Source: Lathyrus oleraceus (lineage: Eukaryota; Streptophyta; Magnoliopsida; Fabales; Fabaceae). Taken from it: DNA of 64,000 bases. The notes under the pieces are model-generated. The model was not told the origin of the DNA and did not search any database. It saw only the letters and a list, made by a program, of their open reading frames with translations. The stretch lies in the NCBI RefSeq assembly GCF_024323335.1, contig NC_066579.1:2681001-2745000 (forward strand), read 5' to 3'. Positions 11,590 to 22,178 of the stretch are shown in pieces (position 1 is the stretch's first letter; each line of letters opens with the position of its first letter). The translations under genes were made by a program, and so were the position numbers.

Positions 11590-11925
11590 TCGAAATTGCC
11601 TTCCTCATACATCATGGCTAAATTTGATCCTCCATACCCATACTAGTGCCTTTCATCATGTTTTTATTGTCCATAATATCATCAACTTCATCAGAGTTAG
11701 GTTAGATATGAAAAAAAAGTCAATACAATACCTGTCAGAACTCTTTAAGATCTAAGCTAGAGCATAACAAGTCATTGATCCTATCATTTATTCTATATTA
11801 ATGATATTATTGGACAATCTTTCAAAGAAATTGATCTTAAACTCTGATCACATATTGATTCAGTTGTCTTATAATGAATCTACGTGACTATATATATATA
11901 TATATAGATATATATATATATATAT

Positions 11926-11991
<66 letters not shown>

Positions 11992-12770
11992 ATGATGATG
12001 ATGATGATTTGCTCGAACGTTATTCAACCGATGAATTTTCTTGGAATCAGTTGTTTTAATTTTTTTTTACAAGAAGAATTCAAGGCCACTTTATATGCAT
12101 CAAGAATTTTCTTAAGTTCGGATTGAGAAATTTCCCAAAGCTTCATTGTATTGTTAACATTTGAAATTGATCTCTAATAACGTTGGTGCTCATGTTTTAA
12201 ACAAGCTATTGGTACTCAAATTTAATTCTGGATTGAATGATGCTTGTGCCACCGTTGGATCACAATTTCAACATGAAGATACATTCTCATATTTCTACAA
12301 AGCCCACTTAATGATCTTTTTTTGACAAGGGCAAAAAGGCAACAACCATCATGGGAAATTTCGTGTTTCCAACATCTTAAGAGGATAATTCTGTTGGCAA
12401 TTCTTCCCATCATCAAAATCATAACAACAAAAATAGAAGCAATAGTTGAAGTGGACATAACAATGCACCCTCTAACTGCGATAGAGGAAATGGCCATGGT
12501 GGTCATGGTAAGGGATGTAGGGAAGTTGCGGCTCTCGTCCACAACATCAATAATGGCCACCATATTTATTACAGCAATAACATTGGGTCTTCCCCCATGG
12601 TCTTCACCATGGAGACTTTGGGTCCCACCGCCATGTCAGTACCCAACAACACCAAATTAGAAGAGTTAGTCTTCTTATCATGGCCAACCATGAATTCTTG
12701 GGTCCAACCCTCAATAGACTCATATGGAAGTCGTAGTAGCAACTTGCGCCTAACCATCATATGCATTAAC
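11590..12770 (+). pseudogene. Ty1/copia gag remnant (copia C)
   Basis: Across several frames there are gag-like pieces. Around 11730-11870 is a block reading ARAHKVIDH... and SKKLILNSDHILIQ; at 12190-12300 one reading NDACATVGSQF and YFYKAHLMIFF; then an Asn/Arg/Gly-rich remnant near 12320-12600 where a zinc knuckle would be. All are riddled with stops, frameshifts and an expanded TA/GAT tract. Identification rests on order (gag, then pro at 12823, then pre-integrase at 13208). Confidence 0.5.
11888..12008. repeat. (TA)n tract followed by (GAT)n
   Basis: About 100 bases of TA with two TAGA interruptions pass directly into about seven GAT units. It interrupts the gag region of the copia remnant described next. 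Confidence 0.95.
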
Positions 12771-12786
12771 TGACATTCAATGTGTA

Positions 12787-12990
12787 TTGCATACTTTATA
12801 TATGGCTTCTCATGATGATCAGTGGTACATGGACACGAAAACCACTTCTCACATGATTACAAATGAAGGTAATCTCACATTTTATTCCAATATGAGTAAT
12901 AATATTACTATTGGTAGTGGTCATAATATTCCAATTATTTGTTGTGGAAATGGGTTAGTACCTAATCCTCATCATTACCTAACCCTATAA
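12787..12990 (+). pseudogene. Ty1/copia protease remnant (copia C)
   Basis: The frame reads WYMDTKTTSHMI, then NLTFYSNMSNNITIGSGH and IPIICCGNG. In intact copia proteases the active-site block is D-(T/S)-G-A-(T/S)-x-H. Here the catalytic Gly-Ala has become Lys-Thr, so activity is lost even where the frame is open. Confidence 0.75.
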
Positions 12991-13179
12991 ATAAATTACA
13001 TGAACCAAAGTTGATTAAAAAATCTTGTTTCTAAAGAAACTTTATCACTAATAATGATATTTATATTGAATTCAATCTTTTATTTTTATTTTTCTGTAAA
13101 GGATTTTTAAACAGGAATTTTTTAATGAGATGTGATAAATTAAGTTTTCTCTATTTAATTACCAAAAGGTCAACCACTA

Positions 13180-13428
13180 TCAACTTCTCATTATCCACCT
13201 TTGTCGTTTTATCTAAAGAACTATGGCATAACCGCTTTAGACATCCGAGCACTCCAATTTTAAACTCTCTTCATCGAAACCAATTTATTTTCTATAATAA
13301 GTTTTAGAAGAATTATTTTTATCATTCATGTCCTCATTTGCATTCCATTTTTCTTCAGTTTAGTGCTCATATTTAAAATTTGAAACAGAAATAAAATATT
13401 TTCAATGTGATAATGGAAAAGAGTATGG
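13180..13428 (+). pseudogene. Ty1/copia GAG-pre-integrase and integrase start (copia C)
   Basis: LWHNRFRHPSTPILNSLHRN matches the pre-integrase H-x-R-x-x-H-P block of copia elements. Further on, 'EIKIFQCDNGKEY' character (13385-13428) is the integrase core approach to the second catalytic Asp. The sequence stops exactly where the Athila-like LTR begins at 13429, showing that element 2 inserted into this integrase. The continuation after the insertion was not found in the window. Confidence 0.65.
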
Positions 13429-13653
13429 TGATAACTCGAAAAAGTATCGGAATTCCGACTCGATATACATTTAAATTTGAGTATTTTTCTCTTCCTTTTT
13501 ATAGGTTTATGTTTTTACTTGTCATTTGTTTCAGGTATTTTGATTGTAAGAATGATATTACGGAGAAATAGTGTGAAACATCGAAAACAGGAGCAAAAAC
13601 ACAGTTTTGCACTGTCATGACACTCATCTTGCTAGCATGATGCCCGTCATGAT

Positions 13654-14144
13654 TGTTGAATTGTAATTCCTTGTGTTGAAGCAGGTTGCTTGACAGAAGC
13701 AAGGAAGTATCGAACCACCTAGTTTGTTGAGTTGTGTTAGTGTGCCGAAGTGTTGAAGCATATTGCTTCACACATGATTTTGACTTAGGCCTATTTTAGT
13801 AGTGTTAGCTATTTTGGGCTTTTATAGTTTTGGGCTTTGGTTTGGGGTCCAAGTTAACCTAAATCTATAAATAGAGGGAGTAACCCTTATTCTTGAAATG
13901 AAGTGAATAGAGTATTCATAACATTGTAATTCACAGTATTTTACAATTGCAAAATGAATAAGAAGTTTTCCGTAGTTTATGGGCTGAGAGAAACTCTGCA
14001 GAATTTAATTCTTCTTATCCTTCATCGTTCTTTACTTTCTTTCTTTCTCCATTGTTGTTTTCTTTTATTGTCATTGTGTGGGTGATAACAATATTGTTCA
14101 TCAAGATTGATTGATTCTCCATAGGTTTTGGGGGATTTCCAACA
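13654..14144 (+). repeat. 5' LTR of the deleted copia, 491 bp
   Basis: TGTTGAATTG at the start, ggatttccaaca at the end. A TATA box (ctataaatagaggg, about 13864) lies in the middle. The final segment 'gggtgataacaat...ccaaca' is repeated at 14571-14638 as the residual 3' LTR. Confidence 0.9.
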
Positions 14145-14146
14145 TC

Positions 14147-14157
14147 TGGTATCAAGC
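14147..14157 (+). other. primer binding site (initiator tRNA-Met type)
   Basis: TGGTATCAAGC lies two bases after the 5' LTR. It is the usual copia primer site TGGTATCAGAGC with a one-base difference or gap. It marks the start of minus-strand synthesis. Confidence 0.8.
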
Positions 14158-14193
14158 GCTCCGGTTTAAACGATTCGTGGGAAGAAAATAACC

Positions 14194-14570
14194 ATGGCAA
14201 CGAATAATCCAAACAGGCATTTTCCAGCAAATCTTCTGATTCTCAAGAACAATAATTATGAGAATTGGTGCAAGCAGATAAAGGTTGTGTTCTATTATCA
14301 TGATCTTCGGGATCTGGTGAAGGAAGGATTAACAATGCTTGTAGAAGACGCGACATATCAAGAAAAGGCTGCACATAAAGAATTGAAGAAGAAAGATTAT
14401 AAAGCTCTCTTTATAATCCATCAATATGTTAATGCAGATAAATCTGAAAAGGTTAGTGATATAGAGTCAACAAAAGAAGCATGGGAAATTCTGGAGAAAT
14501 TGTTTGGAGGCGCGAAGAAGGTGAAAGAGGTGAGGTTACAAACTCACAAAAGAACATATGATTGATTGAT
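14194..14570 (+). pseudogene. copia gag N-terminal fragment (UBN2-type)
   Basis: A 123-residue open frame starts MATNNPNRHFPANLLILKNN. It contains NYENWCKQIKV, the Y-x-x-W block of the copia gag N-terminus, and EAWEILEKLFGGAKKVKEVR, the 'AWD-x-L-x-x-x-(Y/F)-x-G' block. It is cut off by the internal deletion right after 'VRLQTHKRTYD', so there is no zinc knuckle. The frame is otherwise intact, so decay after the deletion was limited. Confidence 0.85.
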
Positions 14571-14638
14571 TGGGTGATAACAATCTTGTTCATTAAGATT
14601 GATTGAAATTCTCCATAGGTTTTAGGGGATTTCCAACA
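14571..14638 (+). repeat. residual 3' LTR (68 bp) of the deleted copia
   Basis: Matches the last part of the 491-bp 5' LTR with a few substitutions and ends CAACA just before the second ATGAT. Confidence 0.88.
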
Positions 14639-16072
14639 ATGATATGGCAAAGGGAGGGTCGTTATCCCTAGAAGAAAAATCCAGAAGAAGTCCAACGTCA
14701 GCACCATGACGAGTATAGCCGTCATGACCATGACGCCCAACATGGCCTCCCACTCGAGACAACCAAGGGCGTCATGACCATGACGCCCGTCATGGACCTT
14801 GCAATTCAGATTTTTTTTGGCACGTTTCCACCACTTTCTCCACTACTTTATGCACGTTATGGGAAACCCTAGTACGATTTTATACTCTATAAATAGGTCC
14901 TTAAAGTTTAGTTCTTATTATCCAAGTTTTTAGAATTTTAATTTAGGCAGAAAAGTCAGTTTGTAAAAGCGCTTATTCGCTCACACTGAGTGATATGTGC
15001 ATCCTAGAATTAAGTTTTAGCATTTTCCTCTATGTATTTGGATCAAGCGTATTTTAGTCTTGCCTCCATCGGATTTCAAGAAGATTATTCAAGAATTTTT
15101 CTGCATTGTTATTTTTGAAGTTTCATGATATTACGTATTACATATTTTCCGTTTATTGTTTATTTTTCTACTACTACTACTCTTGCACGTGCTTATATTA
15201 TAATATTATTATTTATATCATGCTTATTATGTCAGTTTTTAACATACTTTATTGTTTCTGTTCCGTTTTAAATATGTCCGGCTAGACTTGTCGAGTCCGG
15301 AATGTGAGGATCGCCGTATCGACGGTGCTCGCATTTAAGGCGTAAAAATTGTGATTAATTGGGGACTGTTTAATGGCTGAAATTTTTTCTATTTTTTATT
15401 AATTTGTTTATGGCGAGAGTCGAAACATAGAGATATTCATTCCGATTCGAAAGAATTATATGACTTAGAAAAAATTGAGCTTTTAATTATTAATATTGAG
15501 AAAGTATCTTTTTAATTAATTGAGAAAAATTCAGTTTAAAAAAGGTGATTTTTAGAGGTTAGCGGACACACGAAAGAGGGAGTTTATGCGCTTAAAATCC
15601 GGTGTTGGCGAGCGAAAGCGGGAAGCACCTTTAAACTAATTATTCTACATTAAGCAACTTTTAAGTAATTAAAAGAATTTAATTTCCAAAAACATAAATT
15701 TTGCACTTTAACATGCCGATAACACAAAAGCGGTCGATAAAGATTTTAGGATGAAACTCAGTTATGGCTACGAGAAAGCGAACAAATCTTTTAAATTAAT
15801 TCGTCTTATTTAAAAGAAAATATTGCCCTAACTTAATTATAAATAATGATTTAGTGAGTGCTAGAGGTCAACGAAATATATATTTCGGTCTCTCGTCTTA
15901 TAAAAATTTTTACAGCCTAGTTTAATTCTTTAGCTCTTAAAACTATTAATCATCGCCTTAGATTTTCACAATAGCAATAAACAACAGTAGATTGAAACTT
16001 GGTCTTTGTGGGTTGGATAATATCTTATATTACTACGATATTTCCGTGCACTTGCGGACTTGTCAATTTTTT

Positions 16073-16090
16073 TGACGCCGTTGCCGGGGA
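16073..16090 (+). other. primer binding site, tRNA-Asp type
   Basis: TGACGCCGTTGCCGGGGA is complementary, with one mismatch, to the 3' end of plant tRNA-Asp (TGGCGCCGTTGCCGGGGA). This primer is characteristic of Athila-lineage Ty3/gypsy elements and fixes the orientation and the 5' end of element 2. Confidence 0.9.
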
Positions 16091-16187
16091 TGATTAGCCA
16101 ATATCGTGATTTCCTTGTTGCATCGTATAGACTAAGGCATTTTTATTCACTCCCCCTTTAGATTGTATACCAAGTACCCGCTTAACC

Positions 16188-17151
16188 GTGGATGAATTGG
16201 AACATCCGATCGATGAGATCAAATGTTTTATTCACATAAGACGCCAAGTAGAACAACTTCGCGCCCAATTTATCATCCATATGGCTGCGAACAACGAGCT
16301 TCTTCTTAAGGACTATGTCATCCCATCTCAAGATGAGCCTCATTCGAGAATTACTCCCCCTAATGTTCAGGCTAATAACGTTGAACTCAAACCCTCTATG
16401 CTGCAAATCGTGTAGTAGAACTAGTTCTCCGGAAACCATATAAAGGACCTGAATCTACATCTTTATGTGTTTCTTCAATATGACGACACGTACAAGATCA
16501 ATGGAATTGATCCCAAATCCATTGATTACATATTTTTCCCTTTTCCATCCAGGATAAAGATAGAGCCTGGCTATAGTCCCTCCCAGCTAATTCGATTATG
16601 ACATGAAATGAGCTTAAGAAGGTTTTCCTTGCCCGTTATTTTCCGCCGTCCAAAACGGAAGTTTTAAGAAATCAAATCACTTATTTTAGACAAGTCGATG
16701 GAGAATCTCTCTTTGACGCCTCGGAAAGGTATAAAGATATGATGAGATTGTTCTCGCATCATGTCCTAGAGCATTGGCTTATTATCCATGCTTTCTATAA
16801 TCGTCTCCCATATAACACGACGATGATAATTGATATCGCAGCAGGAGGGGATTTGATGGACAAACCCTTCACTGAGCCCTACAATTTTATTGAAAACATT
16901 CCCCATAACCATTATCAGGGGGTACCGAGCGCACCCCTTTTGAAAAGTCTCAAACCAAAGGCGGTTTGTATGAAGTAAATAGCCTAGATCATGTTAGTGT
17001 TAAAGTAGATGCCCTTTCTCAGAAGATTGAGAACCTAACCATTAGTCCCGCGACTATTGTAACTGATGTTAATCCTTTATGTGAGATTTATAGAATGCAA
17101 GGACATGTCACATCTGACTGTCAATTGTTGATCGAGCCTTCCCATGATTAG
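16188..17151 (+). pseudogene. Athila-like gag remnant (element 2)
   Basis: The N-terminal part (16188-16415) is open. The Retrotrans_gag core follows in shifting frames: a DRAWLQSLPANSI-like block at about 16560-16600, NELKKVFLARYFPPSKTEVL, then NQITYFRQVDGESLFDASER and HHVLEHWLIIHAFYNRLPYN. The zinc-knuckle region near 17080-17130 reads CEIYRMQGHVTSDC, i.e. the second Cys of CX2C is replaced, so nucleic-acid binding would be impaired. Stops at 16413, 16416 and elsewhere show decay. Confidence 0.8.
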
Positions 17152-18275
17152 GAGAATTATGCACAGGGTAACCCTTACTCTAACACGTATAATCCTGGAT
17201 GGAGGAATCATCTAAATTTGTACTATAAGAACAACAACACCCTTTTTGCACCAAGCCCACCTCATACTACTCCCCCTGTATTTTAGAATAATAAATAAGC
17301 CCATGTTTCTCCTTCTGCACAAGGAGTTTATGAACCAAAACGTTCATACCAATAAATTGATCAAACAATTGGCTGATAAGGTTGACGCCATGGATACCCA
17401 TAATAAAATACTTGAGACATAAATAACTCAAATAGCCCAACAACAAGCGGTAACTGCTGCTCCTGCTAGCATATTCCTAGGCCAACCACAACCCAACCCA
17501 AAAGGTCACACTAATGACGTAACACTGCGAAGTGAGATAAAATTAGAAGGCCTAGTAGATCCTAGAGTAAGAGACCGTGTAATAGAAGGGAGAGTCGAGA
17601 TAGTGGAAGAGAGAGTTATTGATAGTACCCATGTGAGAGTTGAGCCAAAAGTTGATAACGGGTTGGCACTCAAAGTTAAGGAGACAGTTGAGAAAGAACA
17701 ATCGTATGTACCCCCTCCAACATATAAGCCACCCATCCCTTACCCTCAAAGACTAGCGAAGTCTAAAACTGAGGGTCAATTTAAAAAATTTGTGGAGCTC
17801 TTGAATCAGCTCCATATTACTGTCCCCTTTATGGAGGCCATCACCCAGATGCCCTCCTACACTAAGTTACTAAAGGAGATCCTATAAAATAAAATAAATC
17901 TCAATGACGATAGTAGCATGGCGCTCACTGAAGAGTGTAACGCCATTATACAAAACAATATGCCCCCTAGTTGAAATATCGATGGAGTTTTTCCATTCCC
18001 TGTGTTATTGGCAAACTTGTCATTGACAAATCCCTTTGTGACCTAGGAACGAGCGTGAGTTTGATGCCTCTCTCAATTTGTGAGAGACTGAATTTAGGAG
18101 GATTGAAGCCGACTAAGATGTCCCTTCATCTGGATGATCTTTCAATCAAGTACCATGTTGGTATTTTGGAAGACATTCCAGCTAGGATAGGTCAGTTGTA
18201 CATCCCTACATACTTTTTAGTGATGGACATTAAGGAGGACTCCAACATTTCGATCTTATTAAAAACACCCTTTTA
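17152..18275 (+). pseudogene. Athila-like protease region (element 2)
   Basis: 17603-17887 is an open stretch with PPPTYKPPIPYPQRLAKSK and FKKFVELLNQLHI, the linker block before the protease. The protease frame 17971-18276 contains CVIGKLVIDKSLCDLGTSVS, where D-L-G-(A/T)-S is the active site, and then PTYFLVMDIKEDSNISILL. Stops at 17885 and a frame change at about 17970 separate the parts. The active-site motif itself is preserved. Confidence 0.8.
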
Positions 18276-18465
18276 GCCACCGCCTGTGCGATTATTGACG
18301 TGAAACGAGGGAAGATTAATTTTGAAGTCATTGAGGAGAAAATTGAGTTCATTCTTTCCCAGTTTTTGTAAGCTCCATATATCGATGATTCATGCTATTA
18401 TTTTGACATCATTTATGAATGTTTAAAAGAACCGACACAAGAGGCACCTCCTTATAGAGTCGATT

Positions 18466-19675
18466 GTGCCCACTGCATCGGATATAAAAGAAGCTGAGGT
18501 TGAGGTAATATTGGATGAAGGTTTAGATTTGTGCCTCGCTTTGACCCCCAATCTGATTCCCGACATAGAAAACCCAAAAGTGGAGTTACCAAAGACCCTT
18601 AGGTATGAATGTTTAGATTATGAGTTAAATCACCCCGTTATAGTTAATGTTATCCTTGTAAGAGATGAAACTGATAAGTTACTTAATTTTCTGAAGAGGT
18701 ATCACTTCACTTTAGGATACACCCTAAGTGATCTTAAGGGTATTAACCCATATGTGTTCATGCACTAGATCATGCTTGAAGAGGATTCTAAAACCTCTTG
18801 AGAGCACCAAAGGCGGTTGGACCCAAACATAAGTGAGGTAGTTAAGAAGGAAGGTATGAAACTTCTGGATGCCGAGATCATTTATCCCATTTCAGATAGT
18901 AAGTGGGTGAGTCCGGTATATGTGGTTCTGAAGAAAGGTGGCATGACCGTAGTTAAGAATGAGAGAGGTGATTCATTATCCACAGACACGATGACTAGAT
19001 GGAGGATGTGCATAGACTACCGAAAGTTGAATAAAGCCATAGGGAAGGATCATTTCCCCTCCCCTTTATCGACCAGATGTCAGATCGCCTTGTTAGGCAC
19101 TCACATTTCTACTACTTGGATGGATCTTTGAGATTTTTCTAGATACTAATACACCTAAGTGATCGGGAAAATACTACCTTTACTTTCCCTTATGGTACTT
19201 TTGCTTACCAGAGAATGCCATTTGGGCTATGTAATGCTCCTGCCACTTTCCAAAGATGCATGATGGCTATCTTTGCTGATTTTACCGAGGAAATTATGGA
19301 AGTTTCTGTAGAAGATTTCGCTGTATGTGGATCTAGTTTTTATGAGTGTTTAGTGAATCTAGAAAAGGTTTTAGAGAGATGTGTTAAGGTTAATCTTGTT
19401 TTGAATTGAGAGAAGTGCCACTTCATGGTTAAGGAGGGCATTATTCTCGGACACTCTATGTCCACTAAACGTATTGAGGTTGATAAAGAAAAAAATCAAG
19501 GTTATCGAGAAATTGCAACCTTCAAAGACTATGCGAGAAGTCATGAGCTTTCTAGGACACGCTGGTTTTTACTGTTGTTTCATTAAATACTTTTTGAAGA
19601 TAACCAAACCACTTACTGGCTTGTTGATGAAGGACATGGAGTTCATATACAATGAATGCTGCAATGAGCAATGAG
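18466..19675 (+). pseudogene. Athila-like reverse transcriptase (element 2), catalytic motif mutated
   Basis: RT blocks appear in order: SEVVKKEGMKLLDAEIIYPI, SDSKWVSPVYVVLKKGGMTV, WRMCIDYRKLNKA, MPFGLCNAPATFQRCMMAIF, then the catalytic box. In this family the box is V-F-M-D-D; here it reads VSVEDFAVCG, so the first Asp of the essential pair is Glu. The segment 19080-19210 is frameshifted and has a stop after TTWMDL. Both the catalytic change and the stops make it inactive. Confidence 0.85.
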
Positions 19676-19739
19676 TCTTTCCAATTATTAAAGCGCCCAC
19701 TAATCTCTGCACCCATTATGCAACCCCCTGATTAGAGTG

Positions 19740-20254
19740 AGCCATTTGAGATTATGTGCGAAACATCTGACTATGCAGTAGGCGCTATTCTAGGACAACG
19801 TAAATATGAAAAGTTGCATGCTATATATTATGATAACAAGATGCTAGATGAGGCTCAAATTAATTATCATACTACAGAAAAAGAGCTTCTGGCGATTATG
19901 TTCGCAGTAGATAAATTTCAATCTTACCTAATAGGGTCGAAAATTATCGTTTACACCGATCATACTTCCCTCCGGTATCTGTTGACCAAAAGGGATGCAA
20001 AGCCGAGATTGATTCAGTGTATCCTGCTACTTCAGGAATTCGACATGGAAATACGGGATAAAAATGGAAACGCGAATGTGATTGATGATCACTTGTCGAG
20101 ACTTACTGATGTTGAGAGTGATGATGTCCGTATTGATGATTACTTTCCGTATGACAGACTAGTAACCTTTGTCAGAGTTGAGGCCCCTCGGTTTGCGCAT
20201 ATCACTAATTTTCTTGAGGCGGATAACTCTAGTTTTAGGAAAACACCTGAGTAA
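19740..20254 (+). pseudogene. Athila-like RNase H (element 2)
   Basis: The open 166-residue frame holds [20 protein letters not shown], the first Asp region. It then has [20 protein letters not shown] (catalytic Glu), [12 protein letters not shown] (Asp) and [13 protein letters not shown]. In intact relatives the last block is normally A-D-x-L-S-R-L; here it is I-D-D-H-L-S-R-L. It is the longest undamaged pol module of this element. Confidence 0.85.
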
Positions 20255-20329
20255 GCTTCTATAATTAAATCATTAATGCCTTAGTTTGCTGATTACACCA
20301 ACTACCTTGTTTCTAACGTTTTACCACCC

Positions 20330-20630
20330 GAGTTTACTTATCAGTAGAAGAAGTAATTCTTCCGTGATCTAAAGCAGTACTACTGGGAAGACCCTCTCTT
20401 ATTTAAAAGAGGAATCAATGGTAACTTCTGCCAATGCGTACCTAACGACGATATTAAGAGCTTAATCACCCTCTGTCACTCATCACCCTATGGGGACTAT
20501 ATGAGCATCTCTAAGACTGCCGCTAAGATCCTGCAAGCTGGCCTTTTTTGGCCTACTATCTTTAGAGACATGTACATCTTCACCACTGAATATGACCGGG
20601 GTCAGTACGCTGGAAACATTTCGCGGAAAG
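20330..20630 (+). pseudogene. integrase zinc-binding (H2C2) region, left of the Sirevirus insertion
   Basis: Frame pieces read YWEDPLLFKRGINGNFCQCV, HSSPYGDYMS, AAKILQAGLFWPTIFRDMYI and GNISRKDE. These match the H2C2 domain that precedes the integrase core. The reading continues after the Sirevirus at 28537, so the insertion split one integrase. Confidence 0.75.
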
Positions 20631-20635
20631 ATGAG

Positions 20636-22108
20636 TGTAGGTGTTTAATTGGCTGCATTATATGGTAAAACACTAGCTGGATTTTAATGTCTTGATTGAT
20701 GTCATGACATGGTGTGTATGTGTGACTGCACTGTAGGTTAGAATATCTAACTGTACTCTGATGTCTTGATTGATGCCATGACACACTTGAGTAGTTACTG
20801 CAGGATTAGCTAATACAGGATTTATTGAATGTCAAACTGGATGTTGTGACATTCATCCCTGTCAGCCGATACTAAGGAATAGAACAGCTGGTGTTCTGTT
20901 AGAACTTAGTATTTATTTCCAGTCTGGTTATCAAGGAAATACCAGACCTGGCATAAGGCCTACTGACTGAATGTCAAACTGGATGCTATGACATTCATCA
21001 TTGACAGCATATACTGAACAATAGACAGAGTGGTGTTTTGCTATACTTCAGCATGTTTCTTAGTCTGTTCTTCAAGAGGATAACAGAATTGACTTAAGGC
21101 CAAATGTGTAAATGTCAAATTGGATACTTTGATATTTATTAATGTAAGCTGTTACTGTAGTATGGTCATTTTGGTCATATACAGGTCAGCAAAATTGTAC
21201 AGTCTGTTTTCTGGAAAAACAGACTTAGCATATGATCCTTGATGTCAAGCTGAATGTCGTGACATTCATTCCTGACAGCATATGCTATATTGTAGGTTGT
21301 TCAGTTTTCTGTTTCAGCTTTTTCTCAGGCTATTCTTCAGGGATTCAACAGCTGAGAGAAAATCTAGGAAATCAACAACCAAGCTACATTTAATGAACCT
21401 AACAAATAGCCTATTTGTTAGTAACCTAGATGTGGAATTTAGGGGAACTCGCGTGACCTTAAATTCAGGAGAATACAAGTGCAAAGGCCCAAGTACTGCA
21501 ATATAAAAGGAAGTCGTTCCTTCATTCAGAACTGGGGATTTTGAGGCGTGAAGATTTAGTGTGTCCATCATACTTCACTGCTGTATTTTTGTGAGTCTTG
21601 TATTAGACATATCTTGTAAGCCAAGCCATTATCATGTAGATGATTGCTTTGGCATAGGGTGTTCATTGAGTTGTAAGTGTTGTGTCGCTCAAAGCTTTTA
21701 AGCGTGAGTGCTGTGTATCTTGATTAAAGCTGTTAAGCACAATCAAGAGTTGTTTGAAGTGTGACTTCAAAATTGTCTTTAATATTGATTAAAGGTAGTA
21801 ATCACTGAGGTGATTGAGGGGGAGTGAGTAGGAACTCTGATCTTAGAGTAAGATTGAAATTGCATTGGGTAGGGATTAAGTGAAGAGTTGTAAACGGGTG
21901 AGTTTAGCTTTGAATTAATACTACTGATAGTGGATTTCCTCCCTGGCTTGGTAGCCCCCAGATGTAGGTCATGTTGGACTGAACTGGGTAAACAATTACT
22001 TGTGTTATTTACTGCACTTACTTTTAAGTTCTGTATAATTCTTGTCTGTGCAGAATTGGATGTCATAACAACCCGTGTGACATCTAAAGTCTGATAACTA
22101 GAATTTCA
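20636..22108 (+). repeat. 5' LTR of the Sirevirus, 1473 bp
   Basis: TGTAGGTGTTTAATTGG at the start, ctagaatttca at the end. A TATA-like box (atataaaagg, near 21501) precedes R/U5. U3 carries several near-palindromes built on TGTCATGACA. It matches 27059-28531 base for base with no indels seen. Confidence 0.93.
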
Positions 22109-22110
22109 AT

Positions 22111-22122
22111 TGGCATTAGAGC
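22111..22122 (+). other. primer binding site of the Sirevirus
   Basis: TGGCATTAGAGC lies two bases after the LTR and is a variant of the initiator-tRNA-Met site TGGTATCAGAGC; it differs at two positions. The 'aggcaccctgcctg' after it forms a small hairpin-like repeat, commonly seen downstream of this site in SIRE elements. Confidence 0.75.
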
Positions 22123-22178
22123 AGGCACCCTGCCTGTTAATTTCTGGGTGAGATCTAGGGAAGTTACTTTCTAGTACC

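Larger units (their letters stand above)
13654..14638 (+). mobile_element. internally deleted Ty1/copia element in the Athila-like LTR
   Basis: Borders are TGTTG...CAACA, flanked by a perfect 5-bp target duplication ATGAT (13649-13653 and 14639-14643). Only the 5' LTR, primer site, the first third of gag and the last 68 bases of the 3' LTR remain; pro, integrase, RT and RNase H are missing. The junction near 14562-14575 lies in an ATTGATTGATTG run that also resembles LTR sequence, suggesting a deletion at short direct repeats. Confidence 0.9.
13429..16065 (+). mobile_element. 5' LTR of Athila-like Ty3/gypsy element 2 (split by a copia insertion)
   Basis: It starts TGATAACTCG and ends ...cgtgcacttgcggacttgtca, eight bases before a tRNA-Asp primer site. 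It is collinear with the LTR at 2212-3856. Removing the copia insertion (13654-14638 plus one TSD copy) leaves about 1.65 kb, close to that LTR's 1.65 kb. A TATA box (tataaata, near 14888) precedes a long U5. The U3 part is rich in TGACG/CGTCA motifs at 14700-14800. The five bases before it (tatgg) should reappear after the lost 3' LTR. Confidence 0.8.

Noticed and set aside
21314..21571. Duplicate open frames in the Sirevirus LTRs (also 27737-27994)
   Set aside because: Identical frames in both LTRs at the same offset; no coding motif.
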